Below are positions 12,227 through 23,607 of a DNA stretch of 64,000 nt, in pieces. Numbering within the stretch: position 1 is the stretch's first letter; each line of letters begins with the position of its first letter. The DNA comes from Pratylenchus scribneri. Lineage: Eukaryota; Nematoda; Chromadorea; Rhabditida; Pratylenchidae. The notes below the pieces were generated by a model. That model had not been told where the DNA came from and ran no database searches. It worked only from the letters and a program-made list of their open reading frames with translations. A program made the position numbers and the translations under genes. The DNA lies in assembly GCA_030063045.1 (NCBI GenBank), contig JAQSEB010000073.1, positions 1-64,000 of the forward strand. The letters run 5' to 3'.

Positions 12227-13035
12227 TCAATCCAAATCTTCCTCTGATGAGGTGTCATCCTTCAAATCTTCAAATTCGCTGCTCATTGCCACTGTTATGG
12301 TCACCTCGACCAAATTTTCATTAGCCAATCGAGAATCGAAGCCACCTAAAATTAAATTGCAAAATTAAAGAAAAAAATGTAATATAAATACCTCGAAGTT
12401 TTATGCGTTCCGCATATTCTTCGTCAGTCGGTTTCCTTGCCTTTCGAATATTTTCAACCAGTGCCAGGGCATTTTGTCGGAACTTTTTAATTTTCTTAAA
12501 TTGATTTGTTGTTAAAATATTCATATTTTAAAAATTACACCTTTGCGAACTTGCAACGCTCCATTCGGCGGCGCACTGCCTGCCCTCGATGCCCAAATCG
12601 CCTACTTTTCCAACGTCTCGATGAAACAAGGTGAACATGGCGCACATTCCTCAGCTTTGCTGCGATTTTCATGCATCTCACTTTTTCCAAAATACGATTT
12701 GTCTCTTCTTCTTTTAAACGGATGCTTTCGAGTAGTCGATTCGTTCCTTTTTGCAATTCTTCAGTTCTAGTACGCATTTCTTCATTTTCTTCATCTCTAA
12801 TAGCCATCTCTTCCTCAATTCGGTCAAAGTCCTCCCATAATTGTTCTTCATCTTCATCATCCTCAACATCATCATCTTCATCATTTGCCAATTCTTCACC
12901 ATCATCTTTGGTTTCCATCCGGTTGATTTTGTCCAACAATTGGTCTTTCTCCTCGCACAATTCTTCTTTTTCTTCCAATTCTTTATCCTCATCTTCGTCC
13001 CACACTTAACCAACATCATCATCTTCGGCAGCCAT
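12227..13035 (-). CDS. Acidic coiled-coil protein, stop at codon 10
   Basis: Three exons fit with 46-nt and 46-nt introns: 12541-13035, 12392-12494 and 12227-12345. The product starts MAAEDDDVG, then meets an in-frame TAA at 13006-13008, and continues open for over 150 codons. That part is extremely acidic (EDDDVEDDEDEEQ at its core) with heptad-like Glu/Leu spacing (EELQKGTNRLLESI), then a basic stretch rich in Arg (SSRRWKSRRFG, VRRRMERCKF). The last exons give KKIKKFRQNALALVENI and an acidic tail ending SSEEDLD. I do not recognise the family; a nuclear or chaperone-like role is only a guess. The early stop means a different first exon, an internal start at the Met of NRMETKDD, or a decaying gene. 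Confidence 0.5.
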
Positions 13036-13838
13036 CTACTAAATTTAAAGTTTCTTTGGGATTAGGTTGAAATTAAATTTACATTATTAAACTTGATTTG
13101 GTCCTGTTTGAATTATTTAAATTGAAATTTGAATGAAATAACTGCCTTTTGAAAGAGAGCTGATGGAATATTTAAGCAAAAAAATTTTAGTTTAACTGGA
13201 AAATTTCCCTTTCAAATGAATCATCTCCAATTTACTGAAAAGTCCACCAATCAAACGCCAATAATTTTTTGCCCCCCATTTCCTTGCTATGCCTCCCTCC
13301 ATCGATTGTCGGTTTTCGGTTCCATAATTTACGGCCAAATTCATTAATCAAAAAAGGAAAATTTTAATAAAAAAATGATGTAATATGTAAATGAATAATT
13401 GAAAGTAAATAAACAATGAATGTGCAAATTTTTGTGTAAAATTATTTGATGGAAAATCTACTAATTTTACAAATTCTCTTAAAATTTCAAAAAACAATTA
13501 GAAAGCCACTTTCTAGTGGACATTTAGGGCTTTCAAATGGTATATCGCTTTTTTGAATTAGTTATCCTTTATTTTTTCAATGCGGTTCTTTTTTGTTTTA
13601 AAGGCACCAATAAATATAGCAGCAAGCAGCTGAAACGGGCAATCGACTGTCAGGAAATGAAGGAATTATTGATTGGCAATGGCCAAGCCCAAAAGAAGGC
13701 GAAAGGTCAAATAGGAATTGGAGGAAAGTAAAAGGGGAAGAGCCGATGACCAGCAGCAACATCAGCAAAAAGAGATCAAGTGAAAATTACTACAGCAGAT
13801 AATTATTTCATTTTCGAGGGCAATTTTAATAGAAATTA
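13036..13838. other. Intergenic with a dispersed repeat fragment
   Basis: No gene is supported. Around 13,515-13,575 lies one copy of a dispersed family (GGGCTTTCAAATGGTATATC followed by a T-rich stretch). Related pieces occur near 19,330, 37,320, 55,900, 58,170, 59,520 and 62,610. The 64-codon open frame at 13537-13731 starts inside it and is not convincing. Confidence 0.5.
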
Positions 13839-14230
13839 GGCCTGGTTAGAATAATTCCGCCTGCTGGTTAAGAATAATTCCGCCTGGTTAAGAATAATTC
13901 CGCCTGGTTAGAATAATTCCGCCTGGTTAAGAATAATTCCGCCTGGCAAGAATAATTTCGCCGGGTTAAGAATAATTCCGCCTGGTTAAGAATAATTCCG
14001 CCTGGTTAGAATAATTCCGCCTGGTTAAGAATAATTCCGCCTGGCAAGAATAATTCCGCCTGGTTAAGAATAATTCCGCCTGGTTAGAATAATTCCGCCT
14101 GCTGGTTAAGAATAATTCCGCCTGGTTAGAATAATTCCGCCTGGTTAAGAATAATTCCGCCTGGCAAGAATAATTCCGCCTGGTTAAGAATAATTCCGCC
14201 TGGCAAGAATAATTCCGCCTGATTAGAAGG
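13839..14230 (-). repeat. GGCGGAATTATTC satellite, array A (inverted)
   Basis: About 19 units of 19-20 bp occur here, reading AATAATTCCGCCTGGTTAAG on the plus strand, which is the reverse complement of the unit in the arrays at 26 and 38.5 kb. Spacer variants are GGTTA, GGTTAA, GGCA and CTGGTTAA. The array ends about 160 bp past the stop codon of the gene at 14390. Confidence 0.95.
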
Positions 14231-14389
14231 GTTACCCAAATCCCAAAGTTTTAATATTTATAAAATCAACACCTATTTATTCAAAAAACACTGAGCCATG
14301 ATGAATGAATATAAATTTAAAAAATAAAAAAATTTGAAAAAATTTTCTTTTTTACAATAAAGCAAATTTATCATGAATATATTTTGAAT

Positions 14390-16467
14390 TTAGTAAATGG
14401 AATTGTTTCTGAAATGAATCGATTTAATCTCTTTTGTTTTATCTTTAAATTTTGCACAATTTTTGAAAATCATTTCCATTTGATTTGCCTGCAGCATACT
14501 TATTTCCAATAATTCTCCAACAATTTGTTCATATTCTCGCAATAATCGTAATTCATAGCAAAAATATTTCATTTCATTCCGATATCCTTCCTGATGAATT
14601 TGTTGCAATTTCATAATCAATTCCTGTTTCTTTAGGGCAAATTTCCCATTTGATATTTCATATTTTTGGTGCTCGTCACACCAATACATGTTCAATGATG
14701 ACTAAAAATAGAAAATTAAAATATAAATTCAAAATAAATGTTAGACGAAAAATTTCAATCAATAAGCTCAAAAAAAAATTGAAAATGTTTTAATTTTTTT
14801 TTAAATATTTCATTTATACTCTAAAGCATTCACTGCTTATCACTTGTTAATTAAAAAGTAAGATAAAAATAATTTCTAAAAATTCATAAATTTAACATCT
14901 AAGCTGGATTAAAAAATTGATTAACTCAACAGCCAAAAATTTTTTGATTGGAGATCTAAGCTTTCCAAACCGAAATGAATATTTCTAATTTTTTCAACTA
15001 TAATAAATTTTTTAATCCTCAAATTTTTCTGATATTTGCCATCGAAATAGGATATAGGAAACATAAAAAAAAGATCCCGGAAAACATCATTCTAGATTTT
15101 GTAAAAAAATTAACGAAAATTAAATTTTTAATATTATATAAATGGTAATCTTCATTAGGAAATTAAGTAGAAATTCCTATATGGAAATTCCTTAAATAGA
15201 AATTCGTAACTAATTGGAAGGTGGAAATCCTAGATTTTTTCTTTGAAATCAAAAAAATTTAAAAATATATATAACCATTTCAATGTATGCACAATGTTTT
15301 TCTAACTTTCGATGAGCTTTTTGGCTTTCATTCTCCACAAAATTTGCCTCAATCCAACGTCCGAATTCACTTCGATTCCCTCCCTTACAAAATGAATCCG
15401 TTTCTGCCCTTAATTCATTTATTTCCTTGATACAATTTTTCTCCGCTTTAACTAATGTTTTCATTGCTTTATCCACATCCTCCTGCTGTTCTAGTTGTTT
15501 TGTTCTGACTATGAAACTAATACAATAATCCTTATTGATATCTTTTTCTTCAATCAAATTTGGGTTATGGCCTTCGGTAATACGGTATTTGAGTAAAGCA
15601 AAGGCAATTCGACGAATCAATGAAAATATTTTTTCCATATGTTTTTGCTGAAATCCAAAACAAATTAAGAATTAAGAAAATAATCATTGGAATTACATCA
15701 ATAAAATATCAAATAAAAATTAATAAATAAAAAATTCCAAATAAATTAATTATCAAAAAATGTCTTGGAAATCGTATTACGACACTTGCGGACACGACAC
15801 TTGCGGACGAAACAGTCTGGTGCCGATGGTGGTAAAGCTATTGTGGAATTGTTTATGGCATTTTATTATGCATAAAATTAGCTACAAAATGACATCAAAA
15901 GCATTGGCCAATATTGATTATTCATCGAGTTATGGCCAAAAAACCGTTGATTTAATTAAAATTGTGTTTTTGACTGTTTTTTGGCCATAACTCGGTGAAT
16001 ATTCAACATTGGCCAATGCTTTTGATGTCATTTTGTAGCTAATTTTATGGCTAATAATATCCTATAAACAATGCCACTCCAGCTTTACCAACTTCGGCTC
16101 CAGACCGTTTCGTCCGCAAGTGTCGGGTCCGTAAGTGTCGGCCAACCCTTGGAAATAATCTAATTTCTATTTTTTTTATTTTTACCTTAAATTCTTTTGC
16201 ACAAAAATTATGCGTATTATCCAATGCCTGCCATTTTTTCGTTAATTTCTCGCCTTGTTTTTTCTTTTCGTCCAAATCACCTTTTTTCGGCATGTATATT
16301 TTTTCCTCAAATTCATTACAAATATTTAGACTTTCCATCGCCTTATCCTCATTATAAACAAAACCTTTATTCAAATATGTGTTTTCAATGTATTCTCTAA
16401 TGGACTTTTTGCCTTTAACAGAATATTCATATTCTCCATATTCATTCTTCACAATTTTAAAAGCAAA
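14390..16467 (-). CDS. Cysteine-containing protein family of unknown function, copy 1 (first exon not found)
   Basis: Three exons with phase 0 borders (16186-16467, 15276-15647, 14390-14701) encode 321 aa. They match exon for exon the paralogue at 20805-23001. Conserved features are the LNK..A.ESL.IC block and terminal FCAKEFK of the first exon; ALLKYRITEGH, LRAETDSFCKGGN and WIEANFVEN of the second; and the C-terminal SSLNMYWCDEH. No first exon with an ATG was found upstream. It lies 630 bp downstream of the signal-peptide gene at 17097-18336, on the same strand, and may be its continuation. An inverted-repeat element sits in the first intron. I do not recognise the family. By context a secreted parasitism-related protein is possible but unproven. 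Confidence 0.65.
15775..16150. mobile_element. Foldback/MITE-like element in an intron
   Basis: Left end (GACACTTGCGGACGAAAC, GCTACAAAATGACATCAAAA, GCATTGGCCAATATTGA) and right end (the reverse complements near 15,990-16,145) form arms of about 180 bp around a short centre. There is no transposase. Pieces of the same family occur near 31,100, 37,950-38,225, 44,170 and 44,985. It lies in the intron between 15647 and 16186. Confidence 0.85.
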
Positions 16468-16789
16468 CTGCAATGTAAAATATAAGATGAATAAATTTAT
16501 ATAAAATTAATGGTTTATTATTATTTTAACATTATTCCTATTTTTATCTATTGGAATAATCCCAAAATCCATACGTCAAAATTCCTATACCAAAAGAACA
16601 AAATATTTGGAAAAAGATATACATTTTTAATTTTATTTTAGGGTTTAGAGTTTAGACTAGGACTTGAATTTTGCTATCGGAATATATTGAAAGGGTTAGA
16701 AAGAAAGTAAAACGCCCTTAATAATTTTTTTCTGAAGGAATTTTATTTTAACTATTTTTGGTGTAGGGATTTTAGTGTGAATTTATTTT

Positions 16790-17000
16790 AGTGTAAAAAA
16801 CACGGCGTTTTTGGGCATTTTTTATGAGCCAGGAACCCGGCACATTTTAAAACAAAACCGGACCCGGAAGCCGGCCCGGTAATTTTTTCCATAATTTTCC
16901 GAAAACCGGCCAAAACCGGCTCTTTTTTTGCCGCACCCGAGTAATTTTTTCTGAAAAAAAAACCCGGAATCTGGCCCGGAAATTTTGAAAAACCGAACTA
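16790..17000. repeat. CCGG-rich low-complexity repeat
   Basis: A GC-rich island has repeated CCCGG/CCGG words (ACCCGGCAC, CCGGACCCGG, GCCGGCCCGG, AAACCGGCC). A similar island stands at 18,850-19,050. Neither has a coding frame I can support. They are likely dispersed repeats, inserted once downstream and once upstream of the same gene. Confidence 0.6.
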
Positions 17001-17096
17001 TAATTTATTCCATTTTCTTTGTTTTATAGCATTTTGGATTCCAATTTTTCACCTTGGTTTCCGAATTTTTCGTCTTCAATGATTTTTTCATTCCCT

Positions 17097-18336
17097 TTAA
17101 AGAGGAAAACAAAGAATAGAATAAAGAAGAGCTGCAAGTTCTTTGGACGAAGATGCTTTTTCATTTGCCCTTCTCTTTAAAAATTCTAGGGCTGCCGAAA
17201 CATAGGATTTATTGCTTTTCGATGTTGAATTGTATTTTTCTTTTCTGCCGGATGTGTTGTTACTTCTGTCTCCAATCAAAATTCCCTTTCCAAGGCTTTT
17301 CGTATTCTTCCGCATTAATACTGAACTTATTGTAGAGCCAGGTGAAAATCCTTTTAAAATAAAAGAATTTTTTATTTAATATAATTTTTAATTTGCCGAC
17401 AAAAAATTGAAATTGCCAAAAAAGGAATTTTAAAATAATTACATATCAACTATTTTTTTTCGACAAATTTAAATATTTTCTTTTTTTTAATTCATATAAT
17501 ATTTTATTCGAACCTATTCCCTTTCCTTTGCCATTTACTTTTTCCTGCTCATCAGTATCATAATTCATGACTTCTTTGCTCCCAATTTCACTTTCCGTGA
17601 ATTCCTTTCCATCATCGCTAGTAGAATAGTGTGGAAATTTCCGCCCTAATTTACTAGCAGTCGGTTCCTTTACCCGTTCAATTTCAAATTCAGGGATTTC
17701 AACAGTGAGGTGCGCAAATCTTTTCTTCTTATTTTCTTCCTTTTCGCTTTCATAGTCAATTTCATTTTTCCCGAATTCATTCTCATCATCATCACTAGTA
17801 GAGTGTGAAAATTTTTGTTCTGTACTACTAGGGCTTCCATATTGAGACAACTCTTCCACCACTTTGATTTGTTCATTTTCATCAGCCAAATTAGAGGTTC
17901 CATGCTCTATTTTTTTTTTAAATTTTACTAAATTGAATTTTAAAATATGTATTGATTTGCCAAAGGGTCGGTCAACTTGTCACCGTATAAAATAACTCAT
18001 CAAGGATTGAACCAATTTTGATATTTTTTAAAAAACAGTCAAAAATTCAGTTTTTAATTTTATTAAAAAATCGAATCATATTTGGTTCAATTTTTAATGA
18101 ATTATTAATTATAAACGGCGCCAAACTGGCCCAGCGACAAATTTACTGGCTTTGTAACATGCAGTCTTTTCGTCTTTTTTTGAAAATGTTTTTAAAATTA
18201 AATTATTTTAAATAAATTTCTTGTTTGAATTGAATAACTTTAATACTTAATTACCTCCAGCGGCATCAATAATGTCGAAAATTAAAAGAACAGTGAGCAG
18301 GGAGAAAATCTGGCATTTTGACGAAAATAGGAGCAT
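17097..18336 (-). CDS. Signal-peptide protein with acidic, lysine-rich body, copy 1
   Basis: Exon 1 (18255-18336) encodes MLLFSSKCQIFSLLTVLL and then IFDIIDAAG: a positively charged start and hydrophobic core, a clear secretory signal. Exon 2 (17514-17906) is acidic and Ser-rich with two similar stretches, FSHSTSDDDENEFGKNEID and FPHYSTSDDGKEFTESEIG, an internal repeat. The donor is placed at G|GTTCGAATAA because copy 2 uses the same kind of donor. Exon 3 starts at 17350 (FSPGSTISSVLMRK, SLGKGILIGDR) and can run to a TAA at 17097, or splice to a further exon after CTCTTTAAAG. Introns are phase 1 throughout. No known domain is seen. Export from the cell is well supported; the function is unknown. 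Confidence 0.65.
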
Positions 18337-18830
18337 GCGAGTAAAATAATTTTACAAATTCACAGACAATGTTTTACCAAGGGAAATTAGATGAAAAGGA
18401 ATGAAGAATATATGAAATATGGACTATTTTTAAGCCATCGTCCCCCCCCCCCATGGCATCATCAGAATCAGAATATTGTTGGCATTGGAAAAACGTCCCT
18501 TTCCCATCTCTTTTGCCTAACCTTCTGCTGCGCGACTGACCCACAATGGGCAAATTTTGCAGTTTTGTATTGGCATCCCCATTTTTTTCCCTAAGTCACA
18601 TTTATTAAATTCAAAATGGCCAAATTTTGCTGGCATTTTGAAGACATCCCTCCAATTCATTGAGGGAAGAAGCATTCCATTGATCGAATCAGACCCTCGC
18701 GCAGCCACAATCATCACTCAAGACTCCCAAATGGCGCATCAAAATGAGGCCCAAAACAACTAGAGAAAAATACCAGCTTGAAGGGACGCCCGCTTCTCCT
18801 ATTGGTGAAAATGGAAACAGCAAATTTTTA
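18337..18830. promoter_or_regulatory. Duplicated upstream region of the signal-peptide gene, copy 1
   Basis: This region aligns in order with 25281-25800 upstream of the second copy. Shared words are GGCCAAATTTTGC or near variants, a poly-C run, AGAAGCATTCCATTGAT, CCTCGCGC, and AATAGAGAAAAA/ACTAGAGAAAAA followed by TACCAGCTTG or TGCCAGCTTG. Conservation in both copies suggests a promoter, or simply a recent duplication. Beyond it, a CCGG-rich repeat fills 18,850-19,050. Confidence 0.45.
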
Positions 18831-19049
18831 TGGGTTAGAGAAATTTTTAATTGGAATAGAGACCGGCGAATTGAAAATCGTCCGGACTGATTTACGGATT
18901 CTAGGTTGGAAAAATCCCGGGCCGGTTCCGGGTTTACGGATCCGTATGAAAATCCGGTCCGGAAATAATTCGGAAAATCTGAAAATATACGAATTCCTGA
19001 TTACGGATCAGTATGATCCGTGCGGATCCGGAATCCGTGCCGATCACTA

Positions 19050-20276
19050 AATTGGAAATAATTTAAGGAAAAAAAAGACAATAATTTTGGAAAGGGATGA
19101 AGCCAAATTGTCTATACAATCCAATATTCAAAATCTCCTGTTTCCTGTACATGAAAAATGACCGAAATTCTCAGTTGTAAAATTTGAATTAAAAATGTTT
19201 AAATTTATGGATAATCACGAATCTTATATCAATTTTTTATGCAATTGGTGAAGAAAATCCATTAACGAAATCATTACGTTTTTGTAGAATATCCTCATCT
19301 TTGAGTGAAGTCTTCTTTTTGGATTAGTACATTTAGTGTTTTCGAATGGCATATTGCTTTCATGAATTGGTTGCTTTCTAGTTTAGTTATGACCAATTGA
19401 AGAGCCCAATTAAAAATCGTTGATATTTGTTATTGAATTGTTTAATTAAATCATTGATTTTGATGGCCAAAACAGGCAACGAAGCTGAACGAAACGAGCC
19501 GGAACCAGATTTGTAAAAAAGAGCCTTTTCATGCCTATTTCATGGTTATATAAATTTTGCCTTATTTTATACCCCTCTAAACATTTTTGGACAAAAAATT
19601 CGAAACATATTTTTCATATTTTATGCACTCATAAAGTATTGCATCTATTAAATTTTTGTTATAAAAGTTTATGACTTTTTTAGGGTCACGGTGAATAATT
19701 TATTGCTTCAGTATTGAAAAAAGCGCGGAGAATTTTTCAGTTCCTAAAGATTCAATTTACATTTTTAAGTTTCGAGGGAAGTAAACGAATTTTTTAAGTT
19801 TTATTGATAATAATATAAAATCATTAATTGAGTAATTATCCATTCAGCCGAAGAAAATCATACCAAATTCGAGGATAATTAAATATAAATGTAAAAAAAA
19901 TGAAATACAATATATATGATATGGAAAATTATGAACTTTACATAGTTAAAATTCAAAAAAATATATATAACATCGAGGACAAAATTAGGTGAATTTAAAT
20001 GTTAAAAAGAATGGTTTCTGAAATGATTTGATTTGCTGTCTTTTGTTTTAATTTTCGCTGCACTTTTCTAATGGACATGTTTATTACCTGAAAAATTTAA
20101 TTAAATTTAGATTTGAAATAAAATTGGAATTTTAATAAAATTCTCAAAGGGATTGATCTATCAATTAATGCATACTTAAGGCAATATCATAGAATAATAT
20201 ATGAGTAAATTCTGACAATTGATGAATGATGAGGGAATTCATTGGAATAATTATAAAATTTTACCAAACTTAGGAG
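19050..20276. other. Intergenic between the two duplicated blocks
   Basis: AT-rich sequence with no gene I can support. A fragment of the dispersed TTCGAATGGCATATTGC family stands near 19,340. The first 150 bases still resemble the far upstream flank of the second block (AAAGGGATGAAGCC against GAGATGAAGCC). Confidence 0.45.
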
Positions 20277-20525
20277 ACCATGGCCCGTATGCAAAGAAAA
20301 TTGTAAGGTTATTTAACAACGAGTTCGTTGTTCGTTGTCATTTAACAACGAACCCTGGTCCGAGGCATCGTAAGAGTTGGTTGTCAGTTGACAATCAACT
20401 TTCCCTTGTTTTCATTGTTAAGAATGTTCTTTGCATATGGAGCCTTACAAGTTTATCTTTTCTCATTGTCACTTAACAACGAACCCGTCGTTAAAATTTC
20501 CTTTGCATACCGGCCCATATGGGTT
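20277..20525. mobile_element. Short terminal-inverted-repeat element (MITE-like)
   Basis: The left end reads CCATGGCCCGTATGCAAAG and the right end, reversed, CCCATATGGGCCGGTATGC, followed in both by AAAG(G/A)AAATT and an AACAACGA(A/G)TTCGTTGTT-like block. Arms are about 60 bp in a 250-bp element. The words TTTAACAACGA recur inside. There is no coding capacity. Confidence 0.75.
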
Positions 20526-20804
20526 GATGCAAAATTTTTATTAACCAATTTTTGAAGCAATTTAATTTCTAAATGAAAAACTGTCGAAATTTTCTTAATC
20601 GGCTAATTTTTTTATCTTTTTTTGCAGTAAATTTTTGATCAATATCAATATTTTGGATCACAAAATGCATGGGGAGATCAACCAAAAATGAAAGTTTTCT
20701 AGGAATATTTATTAATCTTAAAATAATTACTGTGGTAAATCGAGCTAATTACTAATGACAATGGAAAAAGAGGTCATTAAATATTCAAATTATACTTTAA
20801 ATAA

Positions 20805-23001
20805 TTATAAAAAAATTCTTTTCAATATTTTAAATTCATAATTACTTGTTGCTGATGTAGATGGATGTGTTGGAGAATCTTCAACCTCTTTTTCTTTACC
20901 CTCTGGCAAAATTTCCGATTGATGATGATCCTCCTCCTTAAATGAGATTAATTAATTAATTCAATTATGCATTTTATTTAAATTTATTACCTTGAATTTT
21001 TCACAATTTGCAGTAATTTCCACCATTTGATCGGCTTGTTCCGGACTTATTTTCAATAAATCTTTTAGTATTGAATTTTCAACATTCAGACTAATTTTCT
21101 CCAAAAATTCATTAGCAGCAGAATATTCAGGACCAGCCACAGAACCTTCCTTCGGCGGATCCGGACTAATTTTTCTCAACAATTCCCCAGCACTTTGTTC
21201 ATATTCTCCCAATTTTTCAATGCGATTACAAATATTTTCCATTTCATTTTTATATTCCGGTTCCTGCTTTTCAATTTGTTTCACTAAGACCGGTTTCCCT
21301 TTTGATGTTTTATATTTTTTATGCTTTTTGCACCAGAAAATACCAATGTCCAGGGATGACTAAAATAATTATAAATAAATTATTCAGAATTTTAGTATAA
21401 TTTAGATTAAAATTAGTCTAATTAATTTTACTATATAATAAATGATTTAATAGTAAAAATTTTTCAATTCCAAGGCATTAATGAAAAAAATTGGTTGTTT
21501 ACTAATTTATGTCATATGTTAGTTAAATTTCACTAAAATTCATATCCAGCTCCAACCTCCAATTATAGCCAAAATCTTTGGCCTTTCCTAATTTAAGCTT
21601 AAATCCAAATCTTATCTCCTTGGGTTATTATTTTTTTGCCTCTATTGATCATCAGAAACCGGTTTTAGACCCCATAAATACCAATTTGTAGATCTCATCG
21701 AAACGCATCGATTGGTGTATAATTTGTCATGTTTTGTCACAAATTTAAAAGGTATTAAACCGTTTAAATCATTTTTCCAATTTCTGGTTATTAACTTTTT
21801 AATTTTGGACCAAACCATGGCAAATTATATAACAATCGTTGCGTTTTGATGAGATCTACAAATTGGTATAAATTTGTTGGGTCTAAAACCAGTTTCTGAT
21901 TTATTAGAAGTCAAAAACTTTTTTATCTGAAATACATTTTCTTAAGGCTCAAAAATTAAATTTATAAGAATAAAAAATAAATAAACCATCTCAATGAATG
22001 CGCAATAATTTGCTAGCCTTCGATGCAATTTATGCCGTACATCAACATCAATCCCCGCTTCTTCGTCATCTTTTCCTGTATTTTCCACAAAATTTGCCTC
22101 AATCCATTTTCCAAGCTGACTTTTGTTCCCATTCTCGCCCTTACAAAATGGATCCATCTCCGCCCGTAATTGCATCATTTCAGGGGAACAATTCTTCTTG
22201 GCTAGTTCAAATAATATTTTCATTGCTTTTTCCGCATACGTCTCATCCTCTTTTAATTTATTTACAAAATTTTTGCAATAATCTTTCTCATTTTGCATTT
22301 CTTCTTTCGTTTTTAAACGAACAATATTTGAATGATGATGCCCTTTAGCAATGCGATATTTGAGTAGAATAATGCCAATCCGATGCATGAACAAAAATAT
22401 TTTTTCAATATGTTTTTGCTGAAATTAAAAACAAATTAACAATTTAGAGAAATTCTCTAGGGTCGATTCCACAATAATGTAAAATAAATAATTTATTTTA
22501 AATTTGAAATTTTTTTATAAATCATTTTTAATCTGCAACAAATTTCCGGGAAAATTAAAACATGTTTTCCTTTCCTGTAAATATTTTCAATTTTTTTTTT
22601 CTACTGAAAATGTTCACCGATATTTTTTTTTTATTTTTCTTTCCTGATAATATTTCAAATTTTTTTCCGAATAGTAACATGGCAAAAAATTGAATTGGTT
22701 TTTCGAATTAATCTTCCTAATATTAACATTAAAAATTTATCACCTTGAATTCATTTGCGCAATAATTCTGTGCATTTTTCAATGCCGCCTTTATTTTTTC
22801 CAATTCCATCTTTTGTTTTTCTGTTCCTTGAGCTATTTTCTGCTCGTATTTGTTTTTCAGATTTTCAATTTTATCACAAATTTTTAGACTTTCCGCTGCC
22901 ATTTCGGCTTCATAATTTTTATTTAAATATGACAATTCAATGTGATTTTTAATTGACATTTTACCATCAAGAGAATATTTTCCATTCTCCAAAATATGAA
23001 A
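20805..23001 (-). CDS. Cysteine-containing protein family of unknown function, copy 2
   Basis: Four exons with phase 0 borders: 22744-23001, 21987-22418, 20991-21359 and 20805-20936, together 396 aa. Exon 1 includes LNKNYEAEMAAESLKICDKI and NAQNYCANEFK. Exon 2 includes ILLKYRIAKGHHHSNIV, MMQLRAEMDPFCKGENG and KWIEANFVEN. Exon 3 opens SSLDIGIFWCKKHKKYKTS. The last exon (EEDHHQSEILPEG...) is absent from copy 1, which stops inside exon 3; copy 1 is therefore shorter. Exon 3 is longer here by a section with two EFLEKIS/ELLRKIS-like repeats. No first exon with ATG was found. A phase 0 donor at the end of the upstream gene (23620) would join the two in frame. Function is unknown. Confidence 0.65.
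21650..21905. mobile_element. Foldback element of the TAGATCTCATCGA family
   Basis: Arms read AAACCGGTTTTAGACCCCAT, CCAATTTGTAGATCTCATCG and GATTGGTGTATAATTTGTCA on the left, and the reverse complements at 21,800-21,895. The centre is AT-rich. Relatives stand at 54,370-54,815 and, as an outer shell, at 35,575-36,400. Confidence 0.85.
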
Positions 23002-23607
23002 CTGTAAAATATTAAATAAGATGTCTACAAAAATTTTTTGGAAATTGTGCAATTGCAGAAATTGCTAAATGTTGGTTTAATTAATTTTGGAATTCTCGTT
23101 TTCTAGTTTTAGTAGAAGCGTGAGAATGGGCTCATTTAACTTGATAAATAAGCCTATTAAATTTTAGTTTTAGAAAGGTAGAACCGTTGTTTTAAAGCAA
23201 ATCTAAATATAATTGAAATTTCCTAGACTAAATTAACAATGCCTAATCGAATAAACCTAATACATGTCTCTAACTAAAAAAAGTTTAAAGAACCGATTTG
23301 CAAAATTGTCCACTGCAGCATTAACTAGCCATTTCCGGAATTGTCCAATATCAGAAATTATAATTAAAATATTTTTCTGCCTTATTTACTTATTATAGCC
23401 CTATATAATTTAAGCATATTAACGATGCTTTATAATATAATTAAGATTAGATAAGTGTATAACTATTAACTAACCTGATTTTATAAAAAAGAATTTGTAA
23501 GAACTCTGATTTCAAAAAGTGCAATTTTTGACACAGAATTTTAATTTGTAAAAAATACTTTAAATACTAAAAATACTTTTGGTGCAAAAAAATATTTATT
23601 ATTCAAA

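Noticed and set aside
12671..13009. Plus-strand Ser-rich open frame of 112 codons
   Set aside because: Antisense shadow of the acidic coiled-coil exon; Ser runs are the complement of Glu/Asp codons.
13537..13731. Plus-strand 64-codon frame
   Set aside because: Begins in a dispersed repeat and has no splice or homology support.
16550..16625. Short hydrophobic start (MYIFFQIFCSF...) as first exon of the cysteine family copy 1
   Set aside because: No donor in phase 0 before its stop, and copy 2 has no counterpart.
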